A stretch of 64,000 nucleotides of DNA from Carboxylicivirga sp. (GTDB lineage: Bacteria > Bacteroidota > Bacteroidia > Bacteroidales > Marinilabiliaceae), in the NCBI GenBank assembly GCA_025210475.1, contig JAOARW010000068.1:1-64000 (forward strand), given 5' to 3'. The notes under the pieces are model-generated. The model was not told the origin of the DNA, did no database searches, and worked only from the letters and a program-made list of their open reading frames with translations. The position numbers were made by a program, and so were the translations under genes. This document shows positions 50,933 through 60,776 of the stretch, one piece after another; position 1 is the first letter of the stretch; each line of letters starts with the position of its first letter.

Positions 50933-53900
50933 ATGAATGCGAAAAGTAAGTCTCTAAAAGTTTTTAGCTGGATTTCAATATTCTTTTCACTCGGGATTAT
51001 TCTCATTGGCATATCTGTCATTTTTAACTGGTATAAGTATGATGAAACCATATTTCAGACAATGCCCAAGGCCGTACCAATGCCATTTATATCAGCCTTT
51101 GGCTTTGTTTTATCGGGAGCAGCGCTACTTATTTACAAGTTATGGCATAAGCGGATTAGTAAGATTTTAGGGCTAATTCTGATAGCATTGGGTGTATTCA
51201 CCCTTTTTCAGTATTTATTTGTTTGGGACATTGAATTTGATGAAGTATTAATTAAGCAATTTTTTACTCATAAAGTAAGAAGTAATGCACAGATGGCTCC
51301 CTATGCAGCATTTGGTTTTTCTATTATTGGGGTATTACTTTTAATTGATCGAGGTAAAAGTAGTAGTAATAGCTCTCTTATTATTAAAGGGGTGTTGAGT
51401 ACAGTCTTGTTACTCATTGGTGTATTAGCGTTTGTAGGTAATGTTATCGATTTCGAATATGTTACAGGCGGAAGTCGTTTAACTAAAATGACGAAACATT
51501 CAGCTTTTGGGTTTATTATTCTTGGCTTAGTAGCTTTAATTCGGATTTGGTATTTGGAAGGAGGGCAAAAGTGGATTGAATCATCAATTTCCAGACGCTT
51601 GTCAATGTATATCATCTTGCCCATAATGTCATTATATATAATTCTGGCAACCTATAGTATTAATAAGGTAAAATCAGCAACTTATAAACAAGCTTATTTA
51701 AAGCAGGAAGAAGTAGTTTATGAGAATACGGGAGTTATTGAAAATCAATTAAGAAGTCTGGAGGAGGTTGCCAGATCAACAAAGCGTTTGATTGAATTGC
51801 CAGTCGGATTAAAGGATGAAGTTGTAATTAATAGTCTGAAAAGAAATCTGGAAAACGAATATATTCATGGTTCAGCAGCAGTATTTGCCCATGATGAAAA
51901 ACATGAACTTGATAAGATATTCGCCCCCTATGTTCATAAGGAACTTAATAATTCAGAGTATATTGATATAGGCGCAGTTACTTATGACTCTATCGTTGGA
52001 AATCATTCCTGGTATGAACATCCAAAAAATACAGGATTACCCGTTTGGTCCGAGCCTTTTTTTGATGAAATATTTGAAAAAGATTGGATGTTGATCTATT
52101 CCATACCCGCTTATAAAGATGATCAGTTTGAGGCGGTAGTAGCCATTGATATTTTATTAAAAGATGTTAGTAAAGTAATTAAAGATAAAAACTTAGATAA
52201 GTATGCATATGGTATAATTAGTAAAGAGGGCAATTTTATTTATACATCGTATGATAGTACGCTTGTAGGAACCAATATTTACAAACAAGGTGATGCAAGA
52301 TCGGTTCTTAGTAAAGACAGAGAGGCTTTGGCGGATGCCATGTTGATGGGACAACATGGAAACATGGCTGTTGACTTAATGGATGGAGATGTTTTTCATA
52401 CTGTATATGGTCCAATCGGTTCTACCGGATGGGTATTTTACATCGGTACAAGGCAATCAAGTATACTGGCTCCTGTGCGAAGGGTTCTGTTTCCGATGAT
52501 AATTGTCTTCTTAATTATCCTTTTCCTGTTTGTAATAATCATCTATACGGTCTCAAAACAGTTATCGAATCGTATTTTAAATCTAAATGCCGTAACAAAA
52601 AGTATCGCACTTGGTAATTTAAGTGCAAGTATTGAAATAAAGGACGATGACGAAATAGGGAAGCTGTCGCAGAATTTTCTAAGAATGACTGATAATTTGG
52701 AAAGGCGTGATAATCAGCTAACAGAACTTAATGAAGAATTGGAATCTAAGGTTGAAAAAAGGACTTTAGATTTAGTAACTGAAAAATTATTTTCAGAAAC
52801 ATTTCTGGATTCCCTTCAAGCCATTTTTTATGCATTCGATTCGGATATGAAATTAATTCGTTGGAATAAAAAGTATGAAGAACTATCCGGATATGGCAAG
52901 GATCGGTCGAATAACGATGAGTCGTTAAATATCGGATTTGAGGATGATAGTCAATCGCTTGTCAAGCTGGCAGAACAGGCAAAGAAAGACGGTTTTGTAA
53001 GCGAAGAAGCTGTTATTACCGATCGTAAAGGCGAACCGATTCCATACTTGTTTAATGGTTATAAAATTGAAGTAAAGGATGAACTTTACATTGTAGGTGT
53101 AGGGGTTGATATTTCGGAGTTGAAGCAGGCACAAGTTAAATTGGCTCAAAATGAGTTAGAATTTAACCTCTTGGTTAGTAATTTACCGGGTGTTGTTTAC
53201 CGCTGTCCGATCAACGATCCGATGAAAATTGATTTTGTAAATGATGAAATTGAGAAACTTTCCGGTTATCCCAAAGAAGATTTTTTAGGAAAGAATCCCA
53301 TTCGCACATTTGAAGATATAATACATCCTGATGATTTAAATATGGTGGGCAGAAACATTAATTCAGCCATAAAAAACAATTCTTCGTTTTTGTTGGAATA
53401 CCGTATGATTCACAAAAATGGGCAATTAAAATATGTATACGAACAAGGCCAGGCAATAAGTATGGCAGATGGTCAGCCAGATTTTATTGTAGGCAGTATT
53501 TTTGACGATACCGACCGGAAAACCGCTTCGGAAGCGCTCAAGGATAGTGAGCGTTTGTTTAAATCTTTGGTTAGTAATATGCCAAGTGTGGTATACCGTT
53601 GCTCACTGAAAGCGCCTTGGCAAATGTATTATATGAGCGATGAAATGGAGAATCTTTCCGGTTATCCGAACATTGATTTTGTTGGAGATAAGTCTAAGCG
53701 AACATACGATGAAGTGATACATCCTCAGGATCGAAATAAGGTATCTTCTTGCGTGCAAAAGGCTGTGGATCGTAACCGACCATTTAAGTGTGCCTACCGA
53801 ATTGTCAATAAGGATGGACAAATTCGCTACGTCTACGATCAGGGACAGGCATTTTATAAAGATGATGGTTCGCCTTTGTTTTTGGTTGGTACGATTTCAG

Positions 53901-56194
53901 ATGATACAGAACGAAATCGTTTAGAAAAAGAAACGAAAGAACAAAGATCACAACTACAGAAGTTTTTGGATGTAAGTCCGATAGGTGTTGCAATAGCAGT
54001 CAAAGGCAAGATCAAGTATGTTAATGAGTCGTTTCATCAAACATTTGGCCTGATAAATGGAGATTCAATTTTTGTTTTAAGTGTTGACCCTAACGAAAAA
54101 GATAAAGCACATGAGGTTTTCGAAACAAATGGAGAACTATCTAATTTCCAGATAAAGCTATATGATAAAAATAAAGCTATTGTAGATGTACTGCTTAGTA
54201 CTAATCGCATCTTTTATAAAGGTGAAGAGGCATTATTGGGATGGGTGGTTAATGTTTCTGAACTTAAAAAAGTTGAGAATGAGCTTAAAGAGGTCAGTCA
54301 GGAAGTACGCAAAGCTAACCTGAAATTGGCCAATCGGATGAAGCAATTGTATGACATGGTTATCGAACTGCCAATTGCTACTATTCTATTTGAAGAGGAA
54401 AACAATAATGTTATCCTTAATCAAAAATTTACAGACTTATTAGGCTATGATATCGAAGATTTGCCTGATTATGATTCATATTGGAAACTTTTTTATCCTG
54501 ATCCGGAGTGTCGTCAGGAAATGAAGGATCAAATGCTAAACAATCATAATAATCAGGATGGAAAGATCATGAAGCCAATCGAATCTGTAATTACAGATAA
54601 GTCAGGCCAAGATCATGTTGTTGAAATATACTCTCAGAACATAGGAGGCTTTTCATTAAGTATGATCGTAGATATGAACGAACATAAACGATTTGAGATG
54701 TCCTTGCAGGAAGCCAAAGAATTGGCCGATGAGGCTAATCGCTCTAAATCATCCTTTTTGGCTAACATGAGTCACGAAATAAGAACACCGATGAATGCGG
54801 TGCTCGGTTTTTCGGATTTATTAGAAAAACTGGTTCAAACAGACGTCGAAAAGAATTACCTGCGATCAATAAAATCAAGCGGTAAAAGTTTATTGACATT
54901 AATAAACGACATTCTTGATTTATCAAAGATTGAAGCAGGTAAGATGAATCTGGATTTCAATTACTTTAATTCACGATACGTAATTGAAGACATTCAAAAC
55001 ATCTTTTCACTTAAGATTCAAGAAAAAGGAATCGATTTTATAATTGAAATCGATGAATCATTGCCTCAATATATTTACTCAGATGAAATTCGTTTCAGAC
55101 AAATATTAGTTAATCTGGTTAATAATGCTATTAAATTTACCGAAGCCGGATATGTTAAAATTACGGTGAAAGTGATGGAGGCCTATACTGATTCAGAGGA
55201 AAATCAATTTATTGATCTTGATTTGGATATTGAAGATACCGGTATTGGTATTTCGAAGAGTTTTATGAATCGCATCTTCAATACTTTTACACAACAAGAA
55301 GGGAAAGCCAATAAGAAGTTTGGTGGTACCGGACTAGGATTAGCCATTTCCAAAAATTTGGCTAAAATGATGAATGGTGATATCAGCGTAAAAAGTAAAG
55401 AAGGAAAGGGAACGACCTTTACATTGTACTTAAAGCAGGTACCATATAATAACGAAGTGGAATTGCAGGAAGAGGCGCAGGTAATCGATATAGATCTGAT
55501 TGATTTTCATCCTGCTACGGTAATGATTGTAGATGATATCGAAGATAATCGCAATTATATAAAAGGCGCTTTAAGTCAGTATGGTTTGGATTTAATTGAA
55601 GCCGAAGATGGTAAAATTGCCTACGATAAGCTGCTCAAACAAAAAGTGGATTGTATTTTAACAGACCTAAGAATGCCAAATATGGATGGTTTCGAACTTA
55701 TAGAAGCCATTCATGCCAATAAGGACTTAAAATCAATTCCTATAATTGCTACCTCAGCATCGGTAATGGCTTTTAGTGTGGAGAAAGCAAGGGATTATAA
55801 TTTCGATGATTTTCTTTCAAAGCCTGTTCGTTTAAATGAGTTGATAAGCTGTTTAATAAAGTACCTGCCATCTGATGTAATTGAACCAAAACCAGATGAG
55901 GAAACAGATAATGATTCACCAATTGAGCTGCAAGGCTCTACCGAACAGTTTTATGCTTCTCTGGAAGAAATAAAAGAAATGCATTTGGCATTGAAAAAGC
56001 AATTGTCGATGGTTGAAATTGAAGTATTTGCCAATAAGATACTTGAATGTGCCGGCAAATTCAAAGTTGGTATTTTGCGCGATTATGGTCAGAAAGTTAA
56101 GTCGGCAGTTGACAGTTTTGACGTTGAGAAAATGAAAATCTTAATTAATCAGTTCGAAGATTTTATTGAAAACCTTAAGATCCGTATTGTTTAG
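50933..56194 (+). CDS. Multi-PAS hybrid sensor histidine kinase with receiver
   Basis: A 1753-residue signalling protein starting at ATG 50933 (a GTG at 50885 is in frame but adds an unlikely leader). Order of parts: several membrane spans (about 10-245), a dCache-like extracellular sensor (about 250-510), a further span (about 515-540), HAMP, five PAS-like domains (about 620-1255), a HisKA domain with NMSHEIRTPMNAVLGFSDLL (phospho-His about 1281), an ATPase domain with NNAIKFT and GGTGLGLAISKNL (about 1395-1480), a receiver with LTDLRMPNMDGFEL (phospho-Asp about 1577), and a C-terminal helical tail like an Hpt domain but without the phosphorylatable His. PAS2 and PAS3 are close duplicates. 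No cognate DNA-binding response regulator is adjacent. The ligand is unknown. Confidence 0.93.
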   Translation: MNAKSKSLKVFSWISIFFSLGIILIGISVIFNWYKYDETIFQTMPKAVPMPFISAFGFVLSGAALLIYKLWHKRISKILGLILIALGVFTLFQYLFVWDIEFDEVLIKQFFTHKVRSNAQMAPYAAFGFSIIGVLLLIDRGKSSSNSSLIIKGVLSTVLLLIGVLAFVGNVIDFEYVTGGSRLTKMTKHSAFGFIILGLVALIRIWYLEGGQKWIESSISRRLSMYIILPIMSLYIILATYSINKVKSATYKQAYLKQEEVVYENTGVIENQLRSLEEVARSTKRLIELPVGLKDEVVINSLKRNLENEYIHGSAAVFAHDEKHELDKIFAPYVHKELNNSEYIDIGAVTYDSIVGNHSWYEHPKNTGLPVWSEPFFDEIFEKDWMLIYSIPAYKDDQFEAVVAIDILLKDVSKVIKDKNLDKYAYGIISKEGNFIYTSYDSTLVGTNIYKQGDARSVLSKDREALADAMLMGQHGNMAVDLMDGDVFHTVYGPIGSTGWVFYIGTRQSSILAPVRRVLFPMIIVFLIILFLFVIIIYTVSKQLSNRILNLNAVTKSIALGNLSASIEIKDDDEIGKLSQNFLRMTDNLERRDNQLTELNEELESKVEKRTLDLVTEKLFSETFLDSLQAIFYAFDSDMKLIRWNKKYEELSGYGKDRSNNDESLNIGFEDDSQSLVKLAEQAKKDGFVSEEAVITDRKGEPIPYLFNGYKIEVKDELYIVGVGVDISELKQAQVKLAQNELEFNLLVSNLPGVVYRCPINDPMKIDFVNDEIEKLSGYPKEDFLGKNPIRTFEDIIHPDDLNMVGRNINSAIKNNSSFLLEYRMIHKNGQLKYVYEQGQAISMADGQPDFIVGSIFDDTDRKTASEALKDSERLFKSLVSNMPSVVYRCSLKAPWQMYYMSDEMENLSGYPNIDFVGDKSKRTYDEVIHPQDRNKVSSCVQKAVDRNRPFKCAYRIVNKDGQIRYVYDQGQAFYKDDGSPLFLVGTISDDTERNRLEKETKEQRSQLQKFLDVSPIGVAIAVKGKIKYVNESFHQTFGLINGDSIFVLSVDPNEKDKAHEVFETNGELSNFQIKLYDKNKAIVDVLLSTNRIFYKGEEALLGWVVNVSELKKVENELKEVSQEVRKANLKLANRMKQLYDMVIELPIATILFEEENNNVILNQKFTDLLGYDIEDLPDYDSYWKLFYPDPECRQEMKDQMLNNHNNQDGKIMKPIESVITDKSGQDHVVEIYSQNIGGFSLSMIVDMNEHKRFEMSLQEAKELADEANRSKSSFLANMSHEIRTPMNAVLGFSDLLEKLVQTDVEKNYLRSIKSSGKSLLTLINDILDLSKIEAGKMNLDFNYFNSRYVIEDIQNIFSLKIQEKGIDFIIEIDESLPQYIYSDEIRFRQILVNLVNNAIKFTEAGYVKITVKVMEAYTDSEENQFIDLDLDIEDTGIGISKSFMNRIFNTFTQQEGKANKKFGGTGLGLAISKNLAKMMNGDISVKSKEGKGTTFTLYLKQVPYNNEVELQEEAQVIDIDLIDFHPATVMIVDDIEDNRNYIKGALSQYGLDLIEAEDGKIAYDKLLKQKVDCILTDLRMPNMDGFELIEAIHANKDLKSIPIIATSASVMAFSVEKARDYNFDDFLSKPVRLNELISCLIKYLPSDVIEPKPDEETDNDSPIELQGSTEQFYASLEEIKEMHLALKKQLSMVEIEVFANKILECAGKFKVGILRDYGQKVKSAVDSFDVEKMKILINQFEDFIENLKIRIV

Positions 56195-56337
56195 TTTTTT
56201 ATATAGTTGATGTTACTTTACAAACCCAGTAATGGAGTTTGTTTCAAATTGTTGATAATTAAAGCATCATAAAATTTCATCATTTAATTTCGCGAGTATT
56301 AATTGTATCGATACTAAAAATCGTTTTAGCAATAATC

Positions 56338-56367
56338 TTTGATTGTCCGATTCTGTTTGTAAATTTG
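56338..56367 (+). promoter_or_regulatory. Promoter of the Reg_prop-AraC regulator gene
   Basis: TTTG at 56338-56341 and TAAATTTG at 56360-56367, 18 bp apart, match the Bacteroidota consensus. Transcription would start near 56374, 27 bases before the ATG at 56401. Confidence 0.6.
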
Positions 56368-56400
56368 GCTTCGGAATAACCAAATTTGAGTTTTTAATTG

Positions 56401-59157
56401 ATGCGAAAAAGATTGATTCATTTTATGTGTTTGCTATTTCTGTTGCCTTTTTTTGGCAATGCAGGTGAATATAAAATGAGTAATCTAACAACCAAAGATG
56501 GATTATTTGGTGATCGTATCTTTAAATCTTTTCGCGATAAGGATGGCTATTTATGGATGTTGGGCATTGGTGGAGTTGCCCGCTACGATGGCAAATATAT
56601 TACCAATTACCTGCCTGGTAATCCAATGTCGAAACAGTATATAAAAGGTGATCGCTTATACACCATTTGCCAGGACAATAATGGAACGATCTGGATTGGT
56701 GGCAATGGTGGTTTAAACCGTTTCGATCCGGTAGCCAACACTTTTACTCCAATAAAAATAGAAGGCATAAATGATATACGCTTTGTAGGTAATTACAGCG
56801 CTGATTCAATATGGGTTTCAGGCATGGGATCTAAAAACTTTCTTCTGGATGTTCATTCCAATATTCCAACCAAACGAGAAGAGAAGGTTATATTCTCAGC
56901 TTCAGCAAAAGATCAGGAAGGAAACATCTGGTTAAGTACCTTTGATGGAAGAATCTTTAAAAACTACAAGGCAACTAAAATTGATTATCATTTACGGATC
57001 AGAGACATCTGTTTTACACCTTCAGGTAGTTTGTACATGGCAACGGACAATGGGATGACTGTTGATCGCCATTTTATAAAGCGTTTTTCTTCATCGAACA
57101 AAGGAAAGGTAGGTAAGCTTGAATTCTGGTTATCAGGCCGCATAGTCTACACAATTGCATATTATGAAGGTTGCATATGGGCTGGCACCGATAATGGATT
57201 AAACCAATGCGAGCTTAATAATCGTGACTTACCAAATCGAATTCAGGATTATTATAGTGTTACTAAAAGTTCGTTTTCGATAACCAATAATCTGATTCAG
57301 GATGTTTTTTGTGATAAGGAAGGGATTCTGTGGATAAGCACTTACGGAGGGGTTAACAAAATAGATCCATCTAAGCAATGGTTTGAAAGTTTTCGTTACG
57401 ATCCTGAGGAAAACAATACGCTTCACGATAATTATATATTTCCAATACATGGAGATAAAAAAGGTTGCATATGGATGGGAAGTTATACCTCAGGTGTTTC
57501 ATGCTTTAATACCGAAACCGGTGTATTTACCTATTATAATAAGGAAAACTCTGTGTTGGACGATAATCTTATCGTACAAATTTATTCTGACGATACCGGA
57601 AAAACCTGGATCACTACTTCACGGAAAATTTATCATTATAATAAAGGCGAACTAAAGCCGGTTGAGTTTAGCAATTTTAAAAAAGTTCACACGATTAAAT
57701 CAATCATTCAGAATGCCGATGGCAGTTATTGGATGGGATCGTACAATTGGCTATTTAAAATTACTCAGTTAACTAATGGGGAGTATCAAATTGAAAAAGA
57801 GATTGAGCTAAAAGATGCGGGAGCAATATTCTGTTTGCACACGGATACCTATCAACGTTTATGGTTGGGATGTGCACATGGTTTGTATTTATTACAGGAT
57901 ATTGAATCAACTAACTTTATCGCCTTCAAAAAGAAAAATTATCCAATTCTTAAAAGTCATCTTATTCAAACCATGGAAGAAGATTCTTATGGTAATTTGT
58001 GGTTAGGCTCTGACAATGGTTTGTATTGCATTGAAAATGACAGCATTTTTAAAACCAATCCGCAAAATATACAGTTTAAAGCTTTTTTTAAAGAAGATGG
58101 CATGAGCTCAAGTTATGTACCAGGTTTGGTGCAAGGAAACGATGGTGAAATGTGGGTTAGCTCTTGGAAAGAATTAATGAAATATGATCCGAAAGGACTT
58201 GGTATTGGAAAGTTTACGCATTATTCCTCTGATGAAGGGATTGTTAGCGAAAAGTTTAATCGATTCGGAAATTACCTCGATACCTTAACAAATATGGCCT
58301 ATTTTGGAAGTGCCAATGGTGTAAACTATTTCAGTATCGATAACAAAACTAAAACTCCTGATTCTGCACGAGTATTAATACACCGGATTTTATTAGACGG
58401 AGAAGAACTTAATTATGGTAAGTATAATAATGAGTTTTTTCTTGATAATTATTTATCAGGATCAAGTGATATAAATATACATTTTGGTTCATCGAGTTTG
58501 TTGTCACCCCTAAAACAGGTTTTTGCCTGGAAGTTGGTTGGAAGAGATACGGAATGGAACTATACCCGTAAGCGAGAAATTATTTTACAGGATTTAACAA
58601 GCGGCGATTATCAATTGCAAATTGGTGTGGTAATAAATAAAAAGGTTGAACCTTCTTTTGAAATGAATTTTGAAGTTCAATCGAACAGAATTAAATATCT
58701 GCTGCTTTCAATTCTACTCGTGATTTGTTTTGGAGTAGTTTATTATTTAATTCAGCTAAAAAGAAGTAAGAAAACAAACACCAAATACGAATATTCGAAG
58801 TTAACCAGCGACAAGTCTTCCGAAATTGTTGATCAGCTCAATCTGGTAATGAAAGAACAAAAACCATATTTAAATCCAGAATTAACGGTTAACGATCTGG
58901 CAGGTATGGTAGGTGTCAATTCAACAAAACTGTCGCAGGTACTCAACGATTATTTACAAACCCGATTTTACGAATACGTAAATAAGTATCGGGTCGAAGA
59001 ATTTGTTGCATGTCTCGAAAAGGATGAAAATAAAAAGATGACCCTAATCGCCCTATCAGAAAAATGTGGTTTTTCATCCAAATCATCTTTCTATCGCTTT
59101 TTTAAAGAAGTTAAAGGAACTACCCCTGCCCAGTACGTAAAAAGTCAAAAAAACTAA
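56401..59157 (+). CDS. Transmembrane Reg_prop sensor with AraC DNA-binding domain, no kinase
   Basis: A 918-residue membrane-spanning regulator. A signal peptide (MRKRLIHFMCLLFLLPFFGNAG) is followed by about fourteen propeller repeats (for example TIWIGGNGGLNRFD, GILWISTYGGVNKID, NLWLGSDNGLYCIE) over residues 25-640, a Y_Y_Y-type Ig domain (about 680-760), one membrane span (YLLLSILLVICFGVVYYLI, about 765-783) and a cytoplasmic AraC-type double HTH (LTVNDLAGMVGVNSTKLSQV and MTLIALSEKCGFSSKSSFYR; about 820-915). This resembles the hybrid two-component systems (HTCS) that sense oligosaccharides in Bacteroides, but the histidine kinase, ATPase and receiver domains are absent. It is immediately upstream of three sulfatase genes, its likely targets. 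I use ATG 56401; a TTG three bases earlier is in frame. Confidence 0.9.
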   Translation: MRKRLIHFMCLLFLLPFFGNAGEYKMSNLTTKDGLFGDRIFKSFRDKDGYLWMLGIGGVARYDGKYITNYLPGNPMSKQYIKGDRLYTICQDNNGTIWIGGNGGLNRFDPVANTFTPIKIEGINDIRFVGNYSADSIWVSGMGSKNFLLDVHSNIPTKREEKVIFSASAKDQEGNIWLSTFDGRIFKNYKATKIDYHLRIRDICFTPSGSLYMATDNGMTVDRHFIKRFSSSNKGKVGKLEFWLSGRIVYTIAYYEGCIWAGTDNGLNQCELNNRDLPNRIQDYYSVTKSSFSITNNLIQDVFCDKEGILWISTYGGVNKIDPSKQWFESFRYDPEENNTLHDNYIFPIHGDKKGCIWMGSYTSGVSCFNTETGVFTYYNKENSVLDDNLIVQIYSDDTGKTWITTSRKIYHYNKGELKPVEFSNFKKVHTIKSIIQNADGSYWMGSYNWLFKITQLTNGEYQIEKEIELKDAGAIFCLHTDTYQRLWLGCAHGLYLLQDIESTNFIAFKKKNYPILKSHLIQTMEEDSYGNLWLGSDNGLYCIENDSIFKTNPQNIQFKAFFKEDGMSSSYVPGLVQGNDGEMWVSSWKELMKYDPKGLGIGKFTHYSSDEGIVSEKFNRFGNYLDTLTNMAYFGSANGVNYFSIDNKTKTPDSARVLIHRILLDGEELNYGKYNNEFFLDNYLSGSSDINIHFGSSSLLSPLKQVFAWKLVGRDTEWNYTRKREIILQDLTSGDYQLQIGVVINKKVEPSFEMNFEVQSNRIKYLLLSILLVICFGVVYYLIQLKRSKKTNTKYEYSKLTSDKSSEIVDQLNLVMKEQKPYLNPELTVNDLAGMVGVNSTKLSQVLNDYLQTRFYEYVNKYRVEEFVACLEKDENKKMTLIALSEKCGFSSKSSFYRFFKEVKGTTPAQYVKSQKN

Positions 59158-59228
59158 GTTTTTTTTCTGTCTCAATTTATAGACACCTTTTCGATGCCCT
59201 GAAATATAGTATTTTATAGTCTGCGATT

Positions 59229-59236
59229 TATTTTTG
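59229..59236 (+). promoter_or_regulatory. Likely -7 element of the sulfatase operon
   Basis: TATTTTTG matches TAnnTTTG, 24 bases before the ATG at 59260. No clear -33 TTTG lies upstream, which would fit a promoter that needs the adjacent AraC-type activator. Confidence 0.45.
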
Positions 59237-59259
59237 GCTAAATAAAATCTATATGGACT

Positions 59260-60756
59260 ATGTACGTAACTAAATTTGAATTGAGAAGCAGGTCAGCCAT
59301 ATTTATAGTTGGATTACTGTTTTTAATAGGATGTTTCCCCAGCAATATTTCAGCAAAAGACCGAGGGGGTAAAAAGCCAAATATTATACTTATTATGGCC
59401 GATGATTTAGGGTGGGGCGATACCGGCTATAATGGTAATCGAATAATCATAACACCAGCCTTAGATGAAATGGCTCGAGAAGGGGTGAAGTTTAATCGTT
59501 TCTATTCGGCTTCGGCTGTTTGTTCTCCTACACGTGCCAGCGTATTAACCGGGCGTAACCCTTATCGTACAGGCGTTTTTCATGCCAATACCGGCATTTT
59601 ACGACCCGAAGAAGTGACATTACCTGAATTACTAAAAGAAGAAGGATATATGACCGGACACTTTGGGAAATGGCACCTTGGTACATTAACGACTAAAGAA
59701 AAAGATGCCAACCGTGGTCGCGTTGGAAATACAAAAGAATATAATCCACCTGCATTACATGGTTATGATGATGCATTTGTGACAGAATCAAAAGTACCGA
59801 CTTATGATCCAATGAAAAAGCCTTCAAAAAGGTTCGATCGTAAAGGATGGTCGTACCTGAAGGACGGTGAGGAATATACCGAATATGGCACTTATTACTG
59901 GGATATCGACGGAAATAAAGTAAGTAATAATCTGGAAGGAGATGATAGTCGTATTATAATGGATCGCGTTTTACCTTTCATCGATGAAGCTAATAATAAT
60001 GAGCAGCCTTTCTTTGCTGTTGTATGGTTTCATACACCTCATATGCCGTGTGTGGCAGGCCCAAAGCATCAGGAGATGTACAAAGATCAAGGTGAATTGA
60101 TGCGCAATTATGCAGGCTGTGTAACGGCTATGGACGAGCAGATTGGCCGTTTACGTGCCTACCTTAAGGAAGTAGGTAAAGATTCCAATACAATGATTTG
60201 GTTTTGCAGCGATAACGGACCTGAAAATGGAAACCCGGGATCTACTGCCGGATTTCGCGACCGTAAACGAGCTTTGTATGAAGGAGGTATTCGTGTGCCT
60301 GGTGTAATGGTTTGGCCTAAGCAAGTTAAAAAGGGCTTTGAAACAGACATCCCTTGCGTAACATCGGATTATCTGCCAACGATTATGGACGTTTTAAATA
60401 TCGACGAAAGTAAAGCAACAAATAAATTAGATGGTATCAGTTTGCTATCTCTTTTAAAGGGAAAAATGAAGGAGCGTGCTGAGGGAATAGGTTTTTGTAT
60501 TAACAGAAAAGCAACTTATTCCGATAATCGATTCAAGCTTTATGCTGAAAATGGCCAGTTTGAACTTTATGATATTGTAAATGATCCTTATGAAGAACAC
60601 AATATTATTAACGAAGATAATGAGGAACTCACAAAATTGATGACTAAGCAACTACGGGATTTTATAGAGTCGTGTAAATCAAGTTTCGATGGTGATGAAT
60701 ATGGAACCAATTCGGTTGAGAAGTTAAATCAAAAGTGGTCTGATCCATTAAAGTAA
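59260..60756 (+). CDS. Exported S1-family sulfatase 1 (CSPTR motif), probable lipoprotein
   Basis: A 498-residue sulfatase. The formylglycine site is CSPTR with Cys88 (SASAVCSPTRASVLTGR), and metal ligands are in MADDLGWGD (Asp48, Asp49) and CSDNGPENG later (about 314). Other conserved residues are FGKWHLG (about 136-142) with Lys/His. The N-terminus may carry a lipobox (LFLIGC, Cys25), giving an outer-membrane anchor, or be cleaved after SA at residue 32. It should remove sulfate esters from a sulfated glycan. Maturation needs an anaerobic sulfatase-maturating enzyme (anSME) or FGE encoded elsewhere. First of three sulfatase genes, all same strand, 20 and 0 bp apart. Confidence 0.93.
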   Translation: MYVTKFELRSRSAIFIVGLLFLIGCFPSNISAKDRGGKKPNIILIMADDLGWGDTGYNGNRIIITPALDEMAREGVKFNRFYSASAVCSPTRASVLTGRNPYRTGVFHANTGILRPEEVTLPELLKEEGYMTGHFGKWHLGTLTTKEKDANRGRVGNTKEYNPPALHGYDDAFVTESKVPTYDPMKKPSKRFDRKGWSYLKDGEEYTEYGTYYWDIDGNKVSNNLEGDDSRIIMDRVLPFIDEANNNEQPFFAVVWFHTPHMPCVAGPKHQEMYKDQGELMRNYAGCVTAMDEQIGRLRAYLKEVGKDSNTMIWFCSDNGPENGNPGSTAGFRDRKRALYEGGIRVPGVMVWPKQVKKGFETDIPCVTSDYLPTIMDVLNIDESKATNKLDGISLLSLLKGKMKERAEGIGFCINRKATYSDNRFKLYAENGQFELYDIVNDPYEEHNIINEDNEELTKLMTKQLRDFIESCKSSFDGDEYGTNSVEKLNQKWSDPLK

Positions 60757-60776
60757 TCATCAAATAAATAATTGTC

